A DNA stretch of 34,577 bases. Origin: CAYVAP01 sp964521065. Lineage in GTDB: Bacteria > Bacteroidota > Bacteroidia > J057. The position numbers and the translations under genes were made by a program. The stretch is from contig CAZFPQ010000046.1 in assembly GCA_964521065.1 (NCBI GenBank), forward strand, positions 1 to 34,577, read 5' to 3'. Within the stretch, counting starts at the first letter, position 1. Each line of letters starts with the position of its first letter. The notes under the pieces are model-generated. The model saw only the letters and a list, made by a program, of their open reading frames with translations. It made no database searches and had not been told where the DNA came from. Below, piece by piece: positions 1 to 8,435 of the stretch.

Positions 1-52
1 AGTTAAGGGAGTTAAGGGAGTTAAGGGAGTTAAGGGAGTTAAGGGAGTTAAG
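1..52. repeat. Tandem nonamer array AGTTAAGGG
   Basis: The 9-bp unit AGTTAAGGG is repeated five full times and once partly (AGTTAAG) from base 1, with no mismatches, and probably continues beyond the left edge. It lies about 84 bp past the stop codon of the leftward cytochrome-type gene. It is a direct tandem repeat without spacers, so it is not a CRISPR array. Confidence 0.9.
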
Positions 53-60
53 AAACTGAT

Positions 61-102
61 TATTAACTTTTTAACCTCTTAATTTTTTAACTTTTCAACT
101 CC
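61..102. repeat. Degenerate A/T-rich array with GTTAA core
   Basis: On the minus strand this stretch reads as imperfect 8-9 nt units built on GTTAAAAA (GTTGAAAA, GTTAAAAAA, TTAAGAG, GTTAAAAA, GTTAATAA). It shares the GTTAA core with the neighbouring perfect array at 1-52 but on the opposite strand. It looks like a decayed array of the same type. It follows the stop codon at 136 by about 35 bp. Confidence 0.55.
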
Positions 103-135
103 AACGCCGTATTCGACCTTCTTCTGACTAAGCCC

Positions 136-2358
136 TTATTCACCAAGCAAGGAATCTAATTCAACCTCCGTAAGGGCGGTCCCTTGGGGCCAGCCCTTTT
201 TTCTCATCTTGGCGACTAGCTCAGGGGATACTTCTTGCCCCCCCCTTGAAAAAGCGTTGCGGAGATAGGTCATCAAATCCACAAGGTCACGGTCACTGAG
301 GTCAGAATTTGTTGCAAAGCCTGGCATGTGCGCCGCATAATTCAAGGTATCCTCCCCTCTCACCAAGGGGCCCCTTAGTCCATGTAACAGCACCAAGGTC
401 AATTCTTCTGGTGAGCCACCAATAATGGGGGAATTCATCAATGGGGGAGCCAGGGCCGTTTGCCCTTGTCCCATAGATCCATGACAACTCACGCAGTACT
501 GACGAAATAGGTTCAAGCCTTTGGTGCGGACGTCTGACCAGTGGACCGCTCTCGTCAACATGGGGTTGGGGGAATCTTTTTGCTCCGCTACTTTGATGCT
601 TTCATAAAGTCCCTTGCTCTCGCGCTGAGCGATAGACCAAAAGATCTCATCCCCACTTTGCTCAGACCGACCCAAGCCACTGAAAGCCAATTCATCCAGA
701 ATGGGATCTTGTTGTCCCTTTCCCGCAATATTGAGGTAAGCTTGCCAACGGGCTTTGCGCTCTGGAATGAGCCGAGGCAAAGCCAGCGCCAAATAGGGAA
801 GAATTTCAGATGGGGAATCATCGCTCAAGAGGTGCCTCCAGGCTAGTTTATTTGCAGGTAAGGAATCCTTTGCGATCAGGTAGAGTGCTGCTTTGGGAAG
901 GGCAGTGCTCGAATGTCTAAGCGCCTCATTCAATACAGAGTCCGTGATAGCTCCTCGGCCTTCCAGGGTCCAAAAGGCATGCAAAGCTGTCGGCAAAGCC
1001 TCGTTTTGAATCAGTGATGCCAACTTTTCGTTGAGTCCATTTGCCTCTCGGATCATGAGTTCCTGTTGGGCTCTTACCCTGGTCCACGCATTCCTGCTAG
1101 AAAGAGCCGTGAGTAGTTGGTCGATTGAAGTTTGAGAAAAGCGAGGCCAGCTCTCCCCTACCCCACCTTCTGGCTTGATGACCAAAATTCTGCCCTGATT
1201 GATGAGCGTGTCATACTTCCGGTCCAGGATTTCTTCTCGCAAATAGCTGGTCATATAGGCCTGATGCTGAATCACCCCTCGGTGCATGTCAGCCACGTAT
1301 AGCCATCCATTTGGCCCCACTCGGAGGTTTACTGGGCGGAAAAATGGGTCCCGGCTGCGCAAGAATTCTGTATCTAAGGCTGAAGGAGAGGCGGTGGTTC
1401 GCCCCGCTTCTCTTGTTAAGTCTAGATGCTTAATCAAATTCCCCTCTGGAATGGCTATGAAAGCATCTCCTTGATAATCAGCGGGAAATTCTCCTCCGAG
1501 GTAGATGCAGGGCCCACAAGAAGAGGAAGCCCGTTTGATTCTTCCCAGGGAATCTAAAAGACCGCTCTGATAGCCGCGATTGACCAAGTTAGGTACCCAA
1601 GGGTGGATGTCTTGGGTGGGACTTAGCACTTGGTTAATGGAGACTTTGGGCTTAAGATATAGGTTGAGCAAGGCCGCTTGGGGCAGAACCTGATCGCCCA
1701 TTAGCAGGACCGAATTGTTGTTGTAGCACAAGCGCCCTTCTTCGTCTGCAGTAATGCCCCATTGCCCTCGGCGGGCGGTATACCCTCGTTCCCATTTGCC
1801 CTCTCTGAGGCGATAGCGAAGGTTGCTATTGGCGCTGTAGATCCAATTGTCGAGGTTGAGTAGCAACCCATTAGGCTGATGTTCAATGTTCCCCGCATCC
1901 ACGTAATTTGAGTCAACCAGGGTTCGCTTACCGACTTGGTCATCTTCAATTTCTACAAACCAAAGATTGGGAGGTTCTGCGTAGAGTAAGCCTCCATAAG
2001 CAAGGCAAATAGCACGTGGAGCTTTGAGGCTGTCGAGAAACACAGTCTTTCGGTCACTGATCCCATCCTGATCTTGGTCTTCCAGAATTAGGATACGGCT
2101 CAGTGGATCTTCTTCTCCAGTCCCCTCAATATTCTGCATGTAGGTCTGCATTTCTACTACCCAAACCCGTCCCTGCTCATCAAAATCTATCGCCACAGGA
2201 GCTATCACGTCTGGTTCAGCCGCAAAATATCTGACTGAGAATCCAGGCGCTATTTCATAATCATCTCCTAAAACAAGCTCTTTGCTTCTGTTTTCACAGC
2301 CAATGTGCATTGCTAGCAGCCAAAGTACTCCTAGACAGTAGATCCATGGGTGTCGCAT
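136..2358 (-). CDS. Haem-c lipoprotein with beta-propeller and HEAT-like region (PVC-type CxxCH family)
   Basis: This is a predicted periplasm-facing lipoprotein of 740 residues. The start at 2358 (MRHPWIYC) puts a lipoprotein signal first, with the lipobox cysteine at residue 21 (AMHIGC); an in-frame start 63 bp upstream would spoil that signal. The N-terminal two thirds resemble the beta-propeller of the membrane-bound dehydrogenase/PVC-type haem family (PDVIAPVAIDFDEQGRVWVVE, then GPNGWLYVADMHRG). A helical HEAT-like stretch follows. The C-terminal 120 residues form a cytochrome c domain with CVSCH at about residue 622 and a likely axial methionine in AAHMPGFA. Family members are thought to oxidise sugars or other small substrates and pass electrons to the haem; the substrate here is unknown. 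The next gene upstream has the same direction, 102 bp away. Confidence 0.85.
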   Translation of the reverse strand: MRHPWIYCLGVLWLLAMHIGCENRSKELVLGDDYEIAPGFSVRYFAAEPDVIAPVAIDFDEQGRVWVVEMQTYMQNIEGTGEEDPLSRILILEDQDQDGISDRKTVFLDSLKAPRAICLAYGGLLYAEPPNLWFVEIEDDQVGKRTLVDSNYVDAGNIEHQPNGLLLNLDNWIYSANSNLRYRLREGKWERGYTARRGQWGITADEEGRLCYNNNSVLLMGDQVLPQAALLNLYLKPKVSINQVLSPTQDIHPWVPNLVNRGYQSGLLDSLGRIKRASSSCGPCIYLGGEFPADYQGDAFIAIPEGNLIKHLDLTREAGRTTASPSALDTEFLRSRDPFFRPVNLRVGPNGWLYVADMHRGVIQHQAYMTSYLREEILDRKYDTLINQGRILVIKPEGGVGESWPRFSQTSIDQLLTALSSRNAWTRVRAQQELMIREANGLNEKLASLIQNEALPTALHAFWTLEGRGAITDSVLNEALRHSSTALPKAALYLIAKDSLPANKLAWRHLLSDDSPSEILPYLALALPRLIPERKARWQAYLNIAGKGQQDPILDELAFSGLGRSEQSGDEIFWSIAQRESKGLYESIKVAEQKDSPNPMLTRAVHWSDVRTKGLNLFRQYCVSCHGSMGQGQTALAPPLMNSPIIGGSPEELTLVLLHGLRGPLVRGEDTLNYAAHMPGFATNSDLSDRDLVDLMTYLRNAFSRGGQEVSPELVAKMRKKGWPQGTALTEVELDSLLGE

Positions 2359-2460
2359 GTGCAGTCCGCGATTTATATTAAGCCTCAAATATACGAGGGA
2401 AAGCGGACCCCTGTACGGCAATTTTGGGTTTTAGAATAGCACGAAAAACCCAAATCCCTG

Positions 2461-2991
2461 CTAGTTCATGCGCCATACCTCATGTCCCAAGCGCTGTAGG
2501 TGTAGAGTCCCTGGCTCAAATTCAAAACTCAACCACCCCAACCAAATTTTTTCATCCGTCCGAAACCGGATCCATACCCGTTTTCCCTTACGTAACTCCC
2601 GTGCATAAAATTCCCAGCCTGCTGACAAATTATTTCCATACCCCAGCCAGGCGAGCTCAAGCCCACATCCTTGCACCCAATGATATGCTCCCTCCGGCGG
2701 AGTACTTATCGCGGCATCCGTCCAGATGGGGGTATAGCTATCGTATGTGTTGTGGTTGGGGCAAAGCATCTCCACGTGCTGCTTGGCTACTAGGTGGTAG
2801 ATGTGACTTCCACTTGAGGAAGGTACGTCATCGGTACCCTCATAATAGACTCCTCCTTCAAATTCAGGAATTCCATCATGATCTAAATCCAAGTTGAGGA
2901 CAGGTACTTCTGGCGTTGGGACGGTATAGTAATCTACTTGGGCAGACAGGCAGCCCCCCCAGATCACGAGTAACAAGAATAGTGGTCTCAT
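2461..2991 (-). CDS. Small secreted protein of unknown function
   Basis: I do not recognise a family. The 176-residue product begins with a clear Sec signal peptide (MRPLFLLLVIWGGCLSAQ), which is why I prefer the start at 2991 over one 33 bp upstream. The mature part opens with VDYYTVPTPEVPVLNLDLDHDG; DLDHDGIPEF is an acidic DxDxDG loop of the type that binds calcium in EF-hand or thrombospondin-3-like repeats. The rest is rich in Trp, Gly and Tyr and ends in a beta-like segment (GWLSFEFEPGTLHLQRLG). It is probably exported. It lies between the cytochrome-type lipoprotein and the rhodanese gene, all on the same strand, but the spacers are long enough for separate promoters. Confidence 0.7.
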   Translation of the reverse strand: MRPLFLLLVIWGGCLSAQVDYYTVPTPEVPVLNLDLDHDGIPEFEGGVYYEGTDDVPSSSGSHIYHLVAKQHVEMLCPNHNTYDSYTPIWTDAAISTPPEGAYHWVQGCGLELAWLGYGNNLSAGWEFYARELRKGKRVWIRFRTDEKIWLGWLSFEFEPGTLHLQRLGHEVWRMN

Positions 2992-3119
2992 GTCCAAGAG
3001 ATCCACCTTTGGCCCATTTTTCACACGGGCAAATCAAAAAAAGTCTATGGGAGCCTAGACATGGATCAGACTTTAAGCATCGATCTCCATAACCCAAGCT
3101 CCCCTGATCTCAAACTCAC

Positions 3120-3455
3120 TTAGGCGTCCATTCCCTCTTTGGTGGGTAAACCGGCATCTTCCCAAGCCAAAATGCCTCCGCTAAGGTTAATGGTCTTAGC
3201 AAAACCTTTGGAAGCCATGTATTGGCAAGCTCTTCCACTACGAGCACCACTGCGGCAATTGATGTAGTAGGTCTTCCCTGGATCCAGGGCAGCAACTTTT
3301 TCAACAAATGAGGGATCGTTGATGTTGATCAACTGAGCTCCTTCGATGTGGCCAGCTTCATATTCTTCAGGGGTGCGAACGTCTAGCAAGACAGCTTCTT
3401 CATTGCCCTGATATTCGGCTTGATAAGCCTTGGGATCTAATTCGCGGTAACTCAT
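3120..3455 (-). CDS. Single-domain rhodanese-like sulfurtransferase
   Basis: At 111 residues this is one complete rhodanese domain with no signal peptide, so it is cytoplasmic. The fold marks are all present: VLLDVRTPEEYEAGHIEGA, then the active-site loop YYINCRSGARSGRA with catalytic Cys67, and the closing NLSGGILAWEDAGLP. Rhodaneses carry sulfur as a cysteine persulfide and move it from thiosulfate or similar donors to thiophilic acceptors; the physiological partner cannot be read from the context. It is divergent from the S41-like peptidase gene, with about 320 bp between them. The 30 nt after its stop codon are G/A-rich on the coding strand (TGAG, TTGAGA, GGGGAG), a weak case of the spacer arrays seen elsewhere. 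Confidence 0.93.
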   Translation of the reverse strand: MSYRELDPKAYQAEYQGNEEAVLLDVRTPEEYEAGHIEGAQLININDPSFVEKVAALDPGKTYYINCRSGARSGRACQYMASKGFAKTINLSGGILAWEDAGLPTKEGMDA

Positions 3456-3774
3456 GAACCTGTAGTTTTATCGGTCAAATTAATTGAAGGGGCCAAGTTA
3501 CGGACTTTCTGTTTAAGCGGATAAGTCTGAGTCATCTGCCCCACTGATTAGCACTACAAAAAGATGCATTTGAGCTTTCTTTAAGGTGAGTTTGAGACCT
3601 GAGATAACGAGGGGATATGTCGCGACATGCATCCATCACTGGGTTTTAGCTGACTACAGAAGAAAAAATAGGCTGTTTCCAATGCCTTGATGATTGGTAC
3701 TGACTAACCCGAAATGCTTACTTTTACCTATTCAGTCTGCCAAACCATATTCATTTCTCCTGGCTAGCATGCTT
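3456..3774. other. Divergent intergenic spacer
   Basis: This spacer separates the rhodanese start (-) from the S41-like peptidase start (+) and should carry promoters for both. I found no confident Bacteroidota -33/-7 pair (TTTG and TAnnTTTG), no tandem array and no gene. The only in-frame extension of the (+) gene into it begins at a TTG (3694) and lacks a signal peptide, so it is not favoured. Confidence 0.5.
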
Positions 3775-4761
3775 ATGAACAAACACCTCTTCCCCCTGAT
3801 TTGCCTGCTCCTTCTGGGGCCGAGATTAGCTTTCTCCCAAGATTTCAATCCAGAAGCTTATCTAGAAGAAGTATTTGAACTCATCGAAAAACACTCCATC
3901 AAGCGAGATTCGGTGGACCTGACCATGTTGAGGGATTCGGCTTTGTATAAAGCTCAAGACGCAAACATGCCCTCTGACTGCTACCCGGTTATTCAGTGGG
4001 TGCTGCGATCCTTAGGAGATCGTCACAGTTTCTTCATGTCTGCTGAGAGAGCCGAAGAGTGGAAAAAGCCCAAAACTGAAGAGGCGCAAGGACCCCCACC
4101 AGATTTTTATACCTTTAGTGGGAAACGCATGGGGGACTACGGCTATGTTCAAATGCGTGGGTTTGGCAGTGGCAATGGTCGAGACAATATCCGCTATGCC
4201 GATAGTCTTCAGAATTTGCTCCGGAGCCTTGCTACCTCAGAGCTAAAGGGCTGGATCCTAGATTTGAGGCAAAATGGGGGAGGAAACTGCTGGCCTATGC
4301 TCGCAGGAATTGGCCCCTTACTTGGTCATGGAATATGTGGCTATTTCTTAGACGCCCAAAACAGGAAGGTTGCTTGGTCTTACAAAAATGGCTCATCCAG
4401 GGCCAGAAAGACCAAAATTTGTAAAGTGAGAGGTAAGCCATTTGCCCTACAGGATGAACTCCCCGTAGCCGTACTTTGGGGTCCAGGCACAGCGAGTTCG
4501 GGCGAGATTGTGGCCGTCGCTTTTATCGGGCGCGAGAAGATGAAAAGCTTTGGCCAGCCCTCTTATGGTTTAACTACAGGCAATGGAACCTTCACCCTCA
4601 GCGATGGGGCCAAGGTCTTTCTGACCAGTTCCATTTACGTCGACCGAAATGGGCAGCAGTATGGAGGCCAACTGGAACCAGATGTGGTGGTAAAGCAAGA
4701 AGAAGGAGAAGAAGATTTGGCCTTAGCTGAAGCCCAAGCTTGGCTTAAACAGCAGCCTTAA
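3775..4761 (+). CDS. Secreted S41-family peptidase-like protein
   Basis: The 328-residue product starts with a Sec signal (MNKHLFPLICLLLLGPRLAFSQ), which decides the start; the ATG 6 bp upstream at 3769 is equally possible. The C-terminal-processing-peptidase core is visible: GYVQMRGFG, then GWILDLRQNGGGN, then PVAVLWGPGTASSGE with the probable nucleophile Ser241. There is no obvious PDZ domain. The Lys that serves as base in classic CtpA/Prc about 25 residues after the Ser is a Leu here (SYGLTTGN), and the following segment (TFTLSDGAKVFLTSS) looks like a subgroup of S41 proteins, so the mechanism may differ or activity may be low. It heads a three-gene (+) run with an 18-bp gap to the DUF4442 gene. 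Confidence 0.87.
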   Translation: MNKHLFPLICLLLLGPRLAFSQDFNPEAYLEEVFELIEKHSIKRDSVDLTMLRDSALYKAQDANMPSDCYPVIQWVLRSLGDRHSFFMSAERAEEWKKPKTEEAQGPPPDFYTFSGKRMGDYGYVQMRGFGSGNGRDNIRYADSLQNLLRSLATSELKGWILDLRQNGGGNCWPMLAGIGPLLGHGICGYFLDAQNRKVAWSYKNGSSRARKTKICKVRGKPFALQDELPVAVLWGPGTASSGEIVAVAFIGREKMKSFGQPSYGLTTGNGTFTLSDGAKVFLTSSIYVDRNGQQYGGQLEPDVVVKQEEGEEDLALAEAQAWLKQQP

Positions 4762-4779
4762 TCTACAATTCATCATCCT

Positions 4780-5307
4780 ATGTCCCTCTATCAAAAAGTC
4801 GCCGACTTCGGCTCAAAGTTCATCAAGCGCCCTACCCTCTTCAAGTATGGCTTCAACCTCTCCCCCATGTACCGCCGTAGCACGGCCAAGATCACTCAGG
4901 TCTCCGAGGATTTGAGTCAGGTAAAGATCGTGCTGCCCATCAGCTATAAAAACCGCAACTACGTCAATTCCATCTTTGGCGGGAGCATGTTCTCGGCCGT
5001 GGATCCTATCCCCATGGTTCAGCTGATCAATATCTTAGGGGATCAGTATGTGGTTTGGGACAAATCTGCCCAAATAGCTTTCAAGCGGCCTGCCCGTGAA
5101 AACCTATACGCTACTTTTATTTATGAGTCGAGCGAGCTAGAGGAGATCAAAAACCGCGTGGCCCAAGAAAAGGAAATTGAGATCGTGAAGACGACCCAAC
5201 TGACCAATCAGGAAGGATCAAAGGTGTTTTGCGAGGTACACAAGACTATCTACGTCGCTGACAAAGCTTTTTACAAGGAAAAGCGGAAAAAGGCAGAGAC
5301 TAAGTAA
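4780..5307 (+). CDS. DUF4442 family hotdog-fold protein (thioesterase-like)
   Basis: The 175-residue protein matches the DUF4442 group of hotdog-fold proteins by overall sequence: FNLSPMYRRSTAKITQVSEDL, the central helix region NYVNSIFGGSMFSAVDPIPM, and the late beta strands KTTQLTNQEGSKVFCEVHKTIYVA. Hotdog proteins commonly act on acyl-CoA or acyl-ACP thioesters, but no catalytic residue is established for this group, so the role as a thioesterase is an inference. There is no signal peptide or membrane segment. It sits 18 bp after the S41-like peptidase and 5 bp before the DUF6122 gene, which suggests one transcript. The C-terminus is very lysine-rich (KEKRKKAETK). Confidence 0.85.
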   Translation: MSLYQKVADFGSKFIKRPTLFKYGFNLSPMYRRSTAKITQVSEDLSQVKIVLPISYKNRNYVNSIFGGSMFSAVDPIPMVQLINILGDQYVVWDKSAQIAFKRPARENLYATFIYESSELEEIKNRVAQEKEIEIVKTTQLTNQEGSKVFCEVHKTIYVADKAFYKEKRKKAETK

Positions 5308-5312
5308 CGCTC

Positions 5313-5711
5313 ATGCAAAGCGTCCTTCATTACTCTATGCATCTACTGGTGCCTTTGCTATTTGCCTGGCTTTGCGCTCCTAAAAACTGGAAAAGAGCCT
5401 ATCTCATTCTACTCGCTACCATGCTGGTAGACCTAGATCACCTTCTGGTCGATCCAATTTTCCGAGCCGATCGCTGCAGCATCCATTTTCACTTGCTGCA
5501 TCGCTACGAAATCTGGCCTATCTACTTGGGTATGATCCTATTCAGGTCCCCTATTCGATGGATCGGGCTGGGTTTAACATGGCACATGCTCACCGACTTG
5601 GCGGATTGCCTGATGACTTTTTCAAATTGTGCGGCTTGTCTAGAGGGAGCTCCTGCGGAGGAATTGGTAAGAAGGATTGTTCACTTTTATCAACGCTATT
5701 TTTCCATGTAG
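5313..5711 (+). CDS. DUF6122 family integral membrane protein
   Basis: This 132-residue protein fits the DUF6122 family of Bacteroidota by its opening LHYSMHLLVPLLFAW, the acidic-histidine motif MLVDLDHLLVDPIF, and RCSIHFHLLHRYEIWPIYL. It has three to four hydrophobic segments and several His and Asp residues near the membrane surface, which suggests metal binding as in YdjM-like membrane hydrolases; that last point is an inference. It starts 5 bp after the DUF4442 gene and so is probably translated from the same mRNA. The cysteines near the C-terminus (SNCAACLEG) are a further possible metal or redox site. Confidence 0.85.
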   Translation: MQSVLHYSMHLLVPLLFAWLCAPKNWKRAYLILLATMLVDLDHLLVDPIFRADRCSIHFHLLHRYEIWPIYLGMILFRSPIRWIGLGLTWHMLTDLADCLMTFSNCAACLEGAPAEELVRRIVHFYQRYFSM

Positions 5712-5754
5712 TCGATAGCGCTAAATCAATCATTCGTCCAATATCTCAACTCCC

Positions 5755-5769
5755 AGCCTTTCAAAGGCT
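5755..5769 (+). terminator. Possible weak terminator
   Basis: AGCCTTT and AAAGGCT form a compact inverted repeat (best folded as a 5-bp stem AGCCT/AGGCT with loop TTCAA) followed by TTTTAAG, 44 bp after the DUF6122 stop codon. It is short, and no RNA-folding calculation was made. Confidence 0.35.
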
Positions 5770-5839
5770 TTTAAGTAGGTAAACAGAAGAAACCGAGCAA
5801 TGAGATTGGCTTAAATCACTGATTATCAGAACCAATTCA

Positions 5840-5874
5840 TCTCACCTCTCCCCTCTAACGTCTCGCTTCCTACT
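5840..5874 (-). repeat. Heptad G/A-rich array abutting a stop codon
   Basis: On the plus strand five 7-nt units follow without gaps: TCTCACC, TCTCCCC, TCTAACG, TCTCGCT, TCCTACT. On the minus strand (the coding strand of the receptor gene) this reads AGTAGGA, AGCGAGA, CGTTAGA, GGGGAGA, GGTGAGA, each unit ending in GA. The array begins in the receptor's TAA stop codon. Confidence 0.7.
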
Positions 5875-8435
5875 TAATACTCCTTTTCCCCAAACTCGCT
5901 CTTGATGAATTTGACCTGATCATCGCGGGAATTGATCCGGTAGCTGAGGGTCAATAATACTCGATCTACTTCGTACACGTAGTTGGTGGTGGTGAAAAAA
6001 TTGTCCCGCACGGTAGTGATCCGCTGCTCATTGCTCTCCAAGAGTCCCATGTCAATGCTCAACCACTGCAAGGCCAGAGACCAGCGCCCCTCTTGGAAGC
6101 TTTTGGTCAAGGTAAGACTGGGGTTGTAGAAACGAGAATCTACCCCCTGAGCCGTCACCCGCTCAGAAAGGTAATTGAAGCCGGCCTGCAACTTAAAGGA
6201 GGCGGGTAGGTCCACCTGGGCATTGGCATTGATGGAATAAATGAGATTGGCTGTATTGATCTCGTCGCCAAAAAGGGTTCCCTGAATTTGGTATTGGTAG
6301 ACGTTGCCTCCCAGGTACACCTGCAGCCATTTGGTGGGATATATCTGGCTGCCCAATTCTACCCCTAGGGCCTGGGCTTGCCCAACGTTGGTGTAGATCC
6401 GATTTAAAATGGAGTCGTTGAAGACGGTATTAACCCGATTGATGACGTTTTGGATGTTCCGTAAGTAGCCCGTCACAAAGAGTGAATTGTCTCCCCAGTT
6501 CTTGATCAATCCAACTTCTACCAAGTCAATGAATTCTGGCAAGAGCTCTGCATCGCCTTGTTCCAAGGTTTCATTGTGCTCTCTCTCCGGAAAGGGAGTC
6601 ATCTTAAAGGTAGTAGTCCGCTCAATTCGTCGGCTGTAGCCTGCTTTTATCCGCCAATCTTTTCCCAGATCGTATAGGAGATTGAGGGTGGGAAAAGGCT
6701 GGATGATTTGATACAAGTAAGTCGTATCTGGCTGGGCCAAACTCACCCTTCGGTCCATGTACTCCAGCCGTAGTCCGGCGTTGTATTGGAGTCGCTTCCA
6801 CTGTCCATAGAACTGGGTGTAAAGGCTATGAATCTGGCGCCGCAGCTCAATGCGGTTGGTAAACAAGGGATTTTCAACAAAGCGACCATTTTCCAAGTCC
6901 CGATCCAGGTAGAGAAAGTCACCGGGGTGAAACAAAAATCGGTACTGGTAGCCACTCTCCCAATTCACTTCTCCCAGCTTTTGTTGGTAGTCGAGTTTGA
7001 CCCGAAAGCCATCAAGGGGATTGTCGTTGGTGTTGAACTGATACTGCAGGGTATCGGCTACGTTGGGCCAAGCGAGGCTGGCGTTGTCGGTGGGGCCACC
7101 GAGCAGGGTCCGCTCGTAGAGTGCGGAAGCCCGTAAGTTATTTCCCTCTTTGATATCCCAGGTATAATCTAAGCCACCAATCAAGAAATCCCCCTGCCGT
7201 ACCCGCAAGTTTTCGTTGAAATAGGTCAGGCTATCTAAGACTTCGACCCCACTCAACACGGTGCCCGTTTGCTGAAAGAGATCCCAATAAGCCTCGGGAC
7301 CTAAAAAACTGTTCCCAGGCACTAAGCTTCGCTGTTGAGTCGCATATAGGATGTCAGCCGTACGGTATTGGGTCCGATCTCCAGCTAGGAAACTCAGCGC
7401 AAAGCTGTGATGCGTATTCGGGCGGTAATTGATGGAAGCTCGGACAGAGTAGCGCTCCCGGTCAAAGCTTCGCTCACCAACAGAGGGGAACTCGGTCAGG
7501 GTATCTCCAAGGTAGGTATTCACATAGCCGACCCGACGCCCCGCAAGGTCATCTCGGTTGTAATCCAAGCCCAGCGAGAGGTCCCAGGCCGCTTTGCGCC
7601 AGTTGAGGGTGAGGTCTGCGCCGTATCGTCGACTGGCTTCCGCATTGCCGTAGGGCTCGATGCTGGGAGCCCCTAACAGGCCATTGACTTGCAGGTAGAG
7701 GCCATCTGCGGCCCCTTTTCGGGTGGTGATGTTGATGATACCGGCTGCGCCATCAGGGTCATACTTCGCCGAAGGGGTGGTGAGGATTTCGATGTTTTTA
7801 ATGCCATTGGCGGGCAGTTGATTCAGAAAACTGCTCGGGTCTCCCTGAAATTGCCTTCCGTCAACCATGATCAAAAAGCCCTGACTGCCCCGCAAGGATA
7901 TCTCTCCTTGGCCATTCACCGACACGCCAGGCAAGTTTCGGAGCACGTCGACCGCAGTGCCTCCTCGGGCAGCATCAAATTGCTGAGCATCATAGACCTG
8001 CCGATCGATGCGGTGGAAGCTTTGGCTTTCTCGGCCTGTGATTTCAATTTCTTCTAGCAGCCTAGCTGTAGGTTGTAGAGTCAAGGACCCCAGGGATCGC
8101 TGTTCGTCTGCCGCGAGTCCAGAGACAGCTTCGAATTGTGCTTCATAACCCAGGAAGCGAAGCTCCAGGTAATAGTCTCCTGCTGAGAGCGAAGAGAGGC
8201 TAAATCTACCTAGGGAATCCGTCAGGGTGCCTCCGACTTGGCTGCTATCTGTTTCAGCAAAAATGGCCACCGAGGCGTAGCCGAGGGGGCTTTGCTCCAT
8301 TCCATCCAGGATCTGGCCGCTCAGTTGCGAATTTTGGCCTACGGCTGGCATCCAAGGACCCACCCATAACACCAGTCCAAGTATAGAGCTTCGCGTAAAA
8401 AAATAGAAAAAGGGATTTGATGGCTTGCTGTTCAT
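5874..8435 (-). CDS. Outer-membrane beta-barrel receptor (TonB-dependent receptor type, OMP_b-brl_3)
   Basis: This 853-residue protein has a Sec signal ending near residue 33 (MPAVGQ), a carboxypeptidase-regulatory-like beta-sandwich at about 36-115 (SGQILDGMEQSPLGYASVAIF, DSLGRFSLSSLSAGDYYLELRFLGYE), a plug domain at about 150-240 (GTAVDVLRNLPGVSVNGQGEI, LIMVDGRQF, IEILTTPSAKYDPDGAAGIINI) and a long barrel to the C-terminus. It resembles the Bacteroidota 'outer membrane beta-barrel' receptors, which import or sense ligands in the outer membrane. The ligand is unknown; there is no SusD partner, so it is not a typical SusC. It is monocistronic, flanked by a 363-bp upstream spacer and a heptad array at its stop codon. 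Confidence 0.9.
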   Translation of the reverse strand: MNSKPSNPFFYFFTRSSILGLVLWVGPWMPAVGQNSQLSGQILDGMEQSPLGYASVAIFAETDSSQVGGTLTDSLGRFSLSSLSAGDYYLELRFLGYEAQFEAVSGLAADEQRSLGSLTLQPTARLLEEIEITGRESQSFHRIDRQVYDAQQFDAARGGTAVDVLRNLPGVSVNGQGEISLRGSQGFLIMVDGRQFQGDPSSFLNQLPANGIKNIEILTTPSAKYDPDGAAGIINITTRKGAADGLYLQVNGLLGAPSIEPYGNAEASRRYGADLTLNWRKAAWDLSLGLDYNRDDLAGRRVGYVNTYLGDTLTEFPSVGERSFDRERYSVRASINYRPNTHHSFALSFLAGDRTQYRTADILYATQQRSLVPGNSFLGPEAYWDLFQQTGTVLSGVEVLDSLTYFNENLRVRQGDFLIGGLDYTWDIKEGNNLRASALYERTLLGGPTDNASLAWPNVADTLQYQFNTNDNPLDGFRVKLDYQQKLGEVNWESGYQYRFLFHPGDFLYLDRDLENGRFVENPLFTNRIELRRQIHSLYTQFYGQWKRLQYNAGLRLEYMDRRVSLAQPDTTYLYQIIQPFPTLNLLYDLGKDWRIKAGYSRRIERTTTFKMTPFPEREHNETLEQGDAELLPEFIDLVEVGLIKNWGDNSLFVTGYLRNIQNVINRVNTVFNDSILNRIYTNVGQAQALGVELGSQIYPTKWLQVYLGGNVYQYQIQGTLFGDEINTANLIYSINANAQVDLPASFKLQAGFNYLSERVTAQGVDSRFYNPSLTLTKSFQEGRWSLALQWLSIDMGLLESNEQRITTVRDNFFTTTNYVYEVDRVLLTLSYRINSRDDQVKFIKSEFGEKEY

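Noticed and set aside
1..52. CRISPR array
   Set aside because: The 9-bp units are contiguous with no spacers, and there are no cas genes in the window.
5874..8435. SusC-type glycan importer
   Set aside because: No SusD-like lipoprotein is adjacent, and the sequence looks like the OMP_b-brl_3 group; the sulfatase lies almost 20 kb away.
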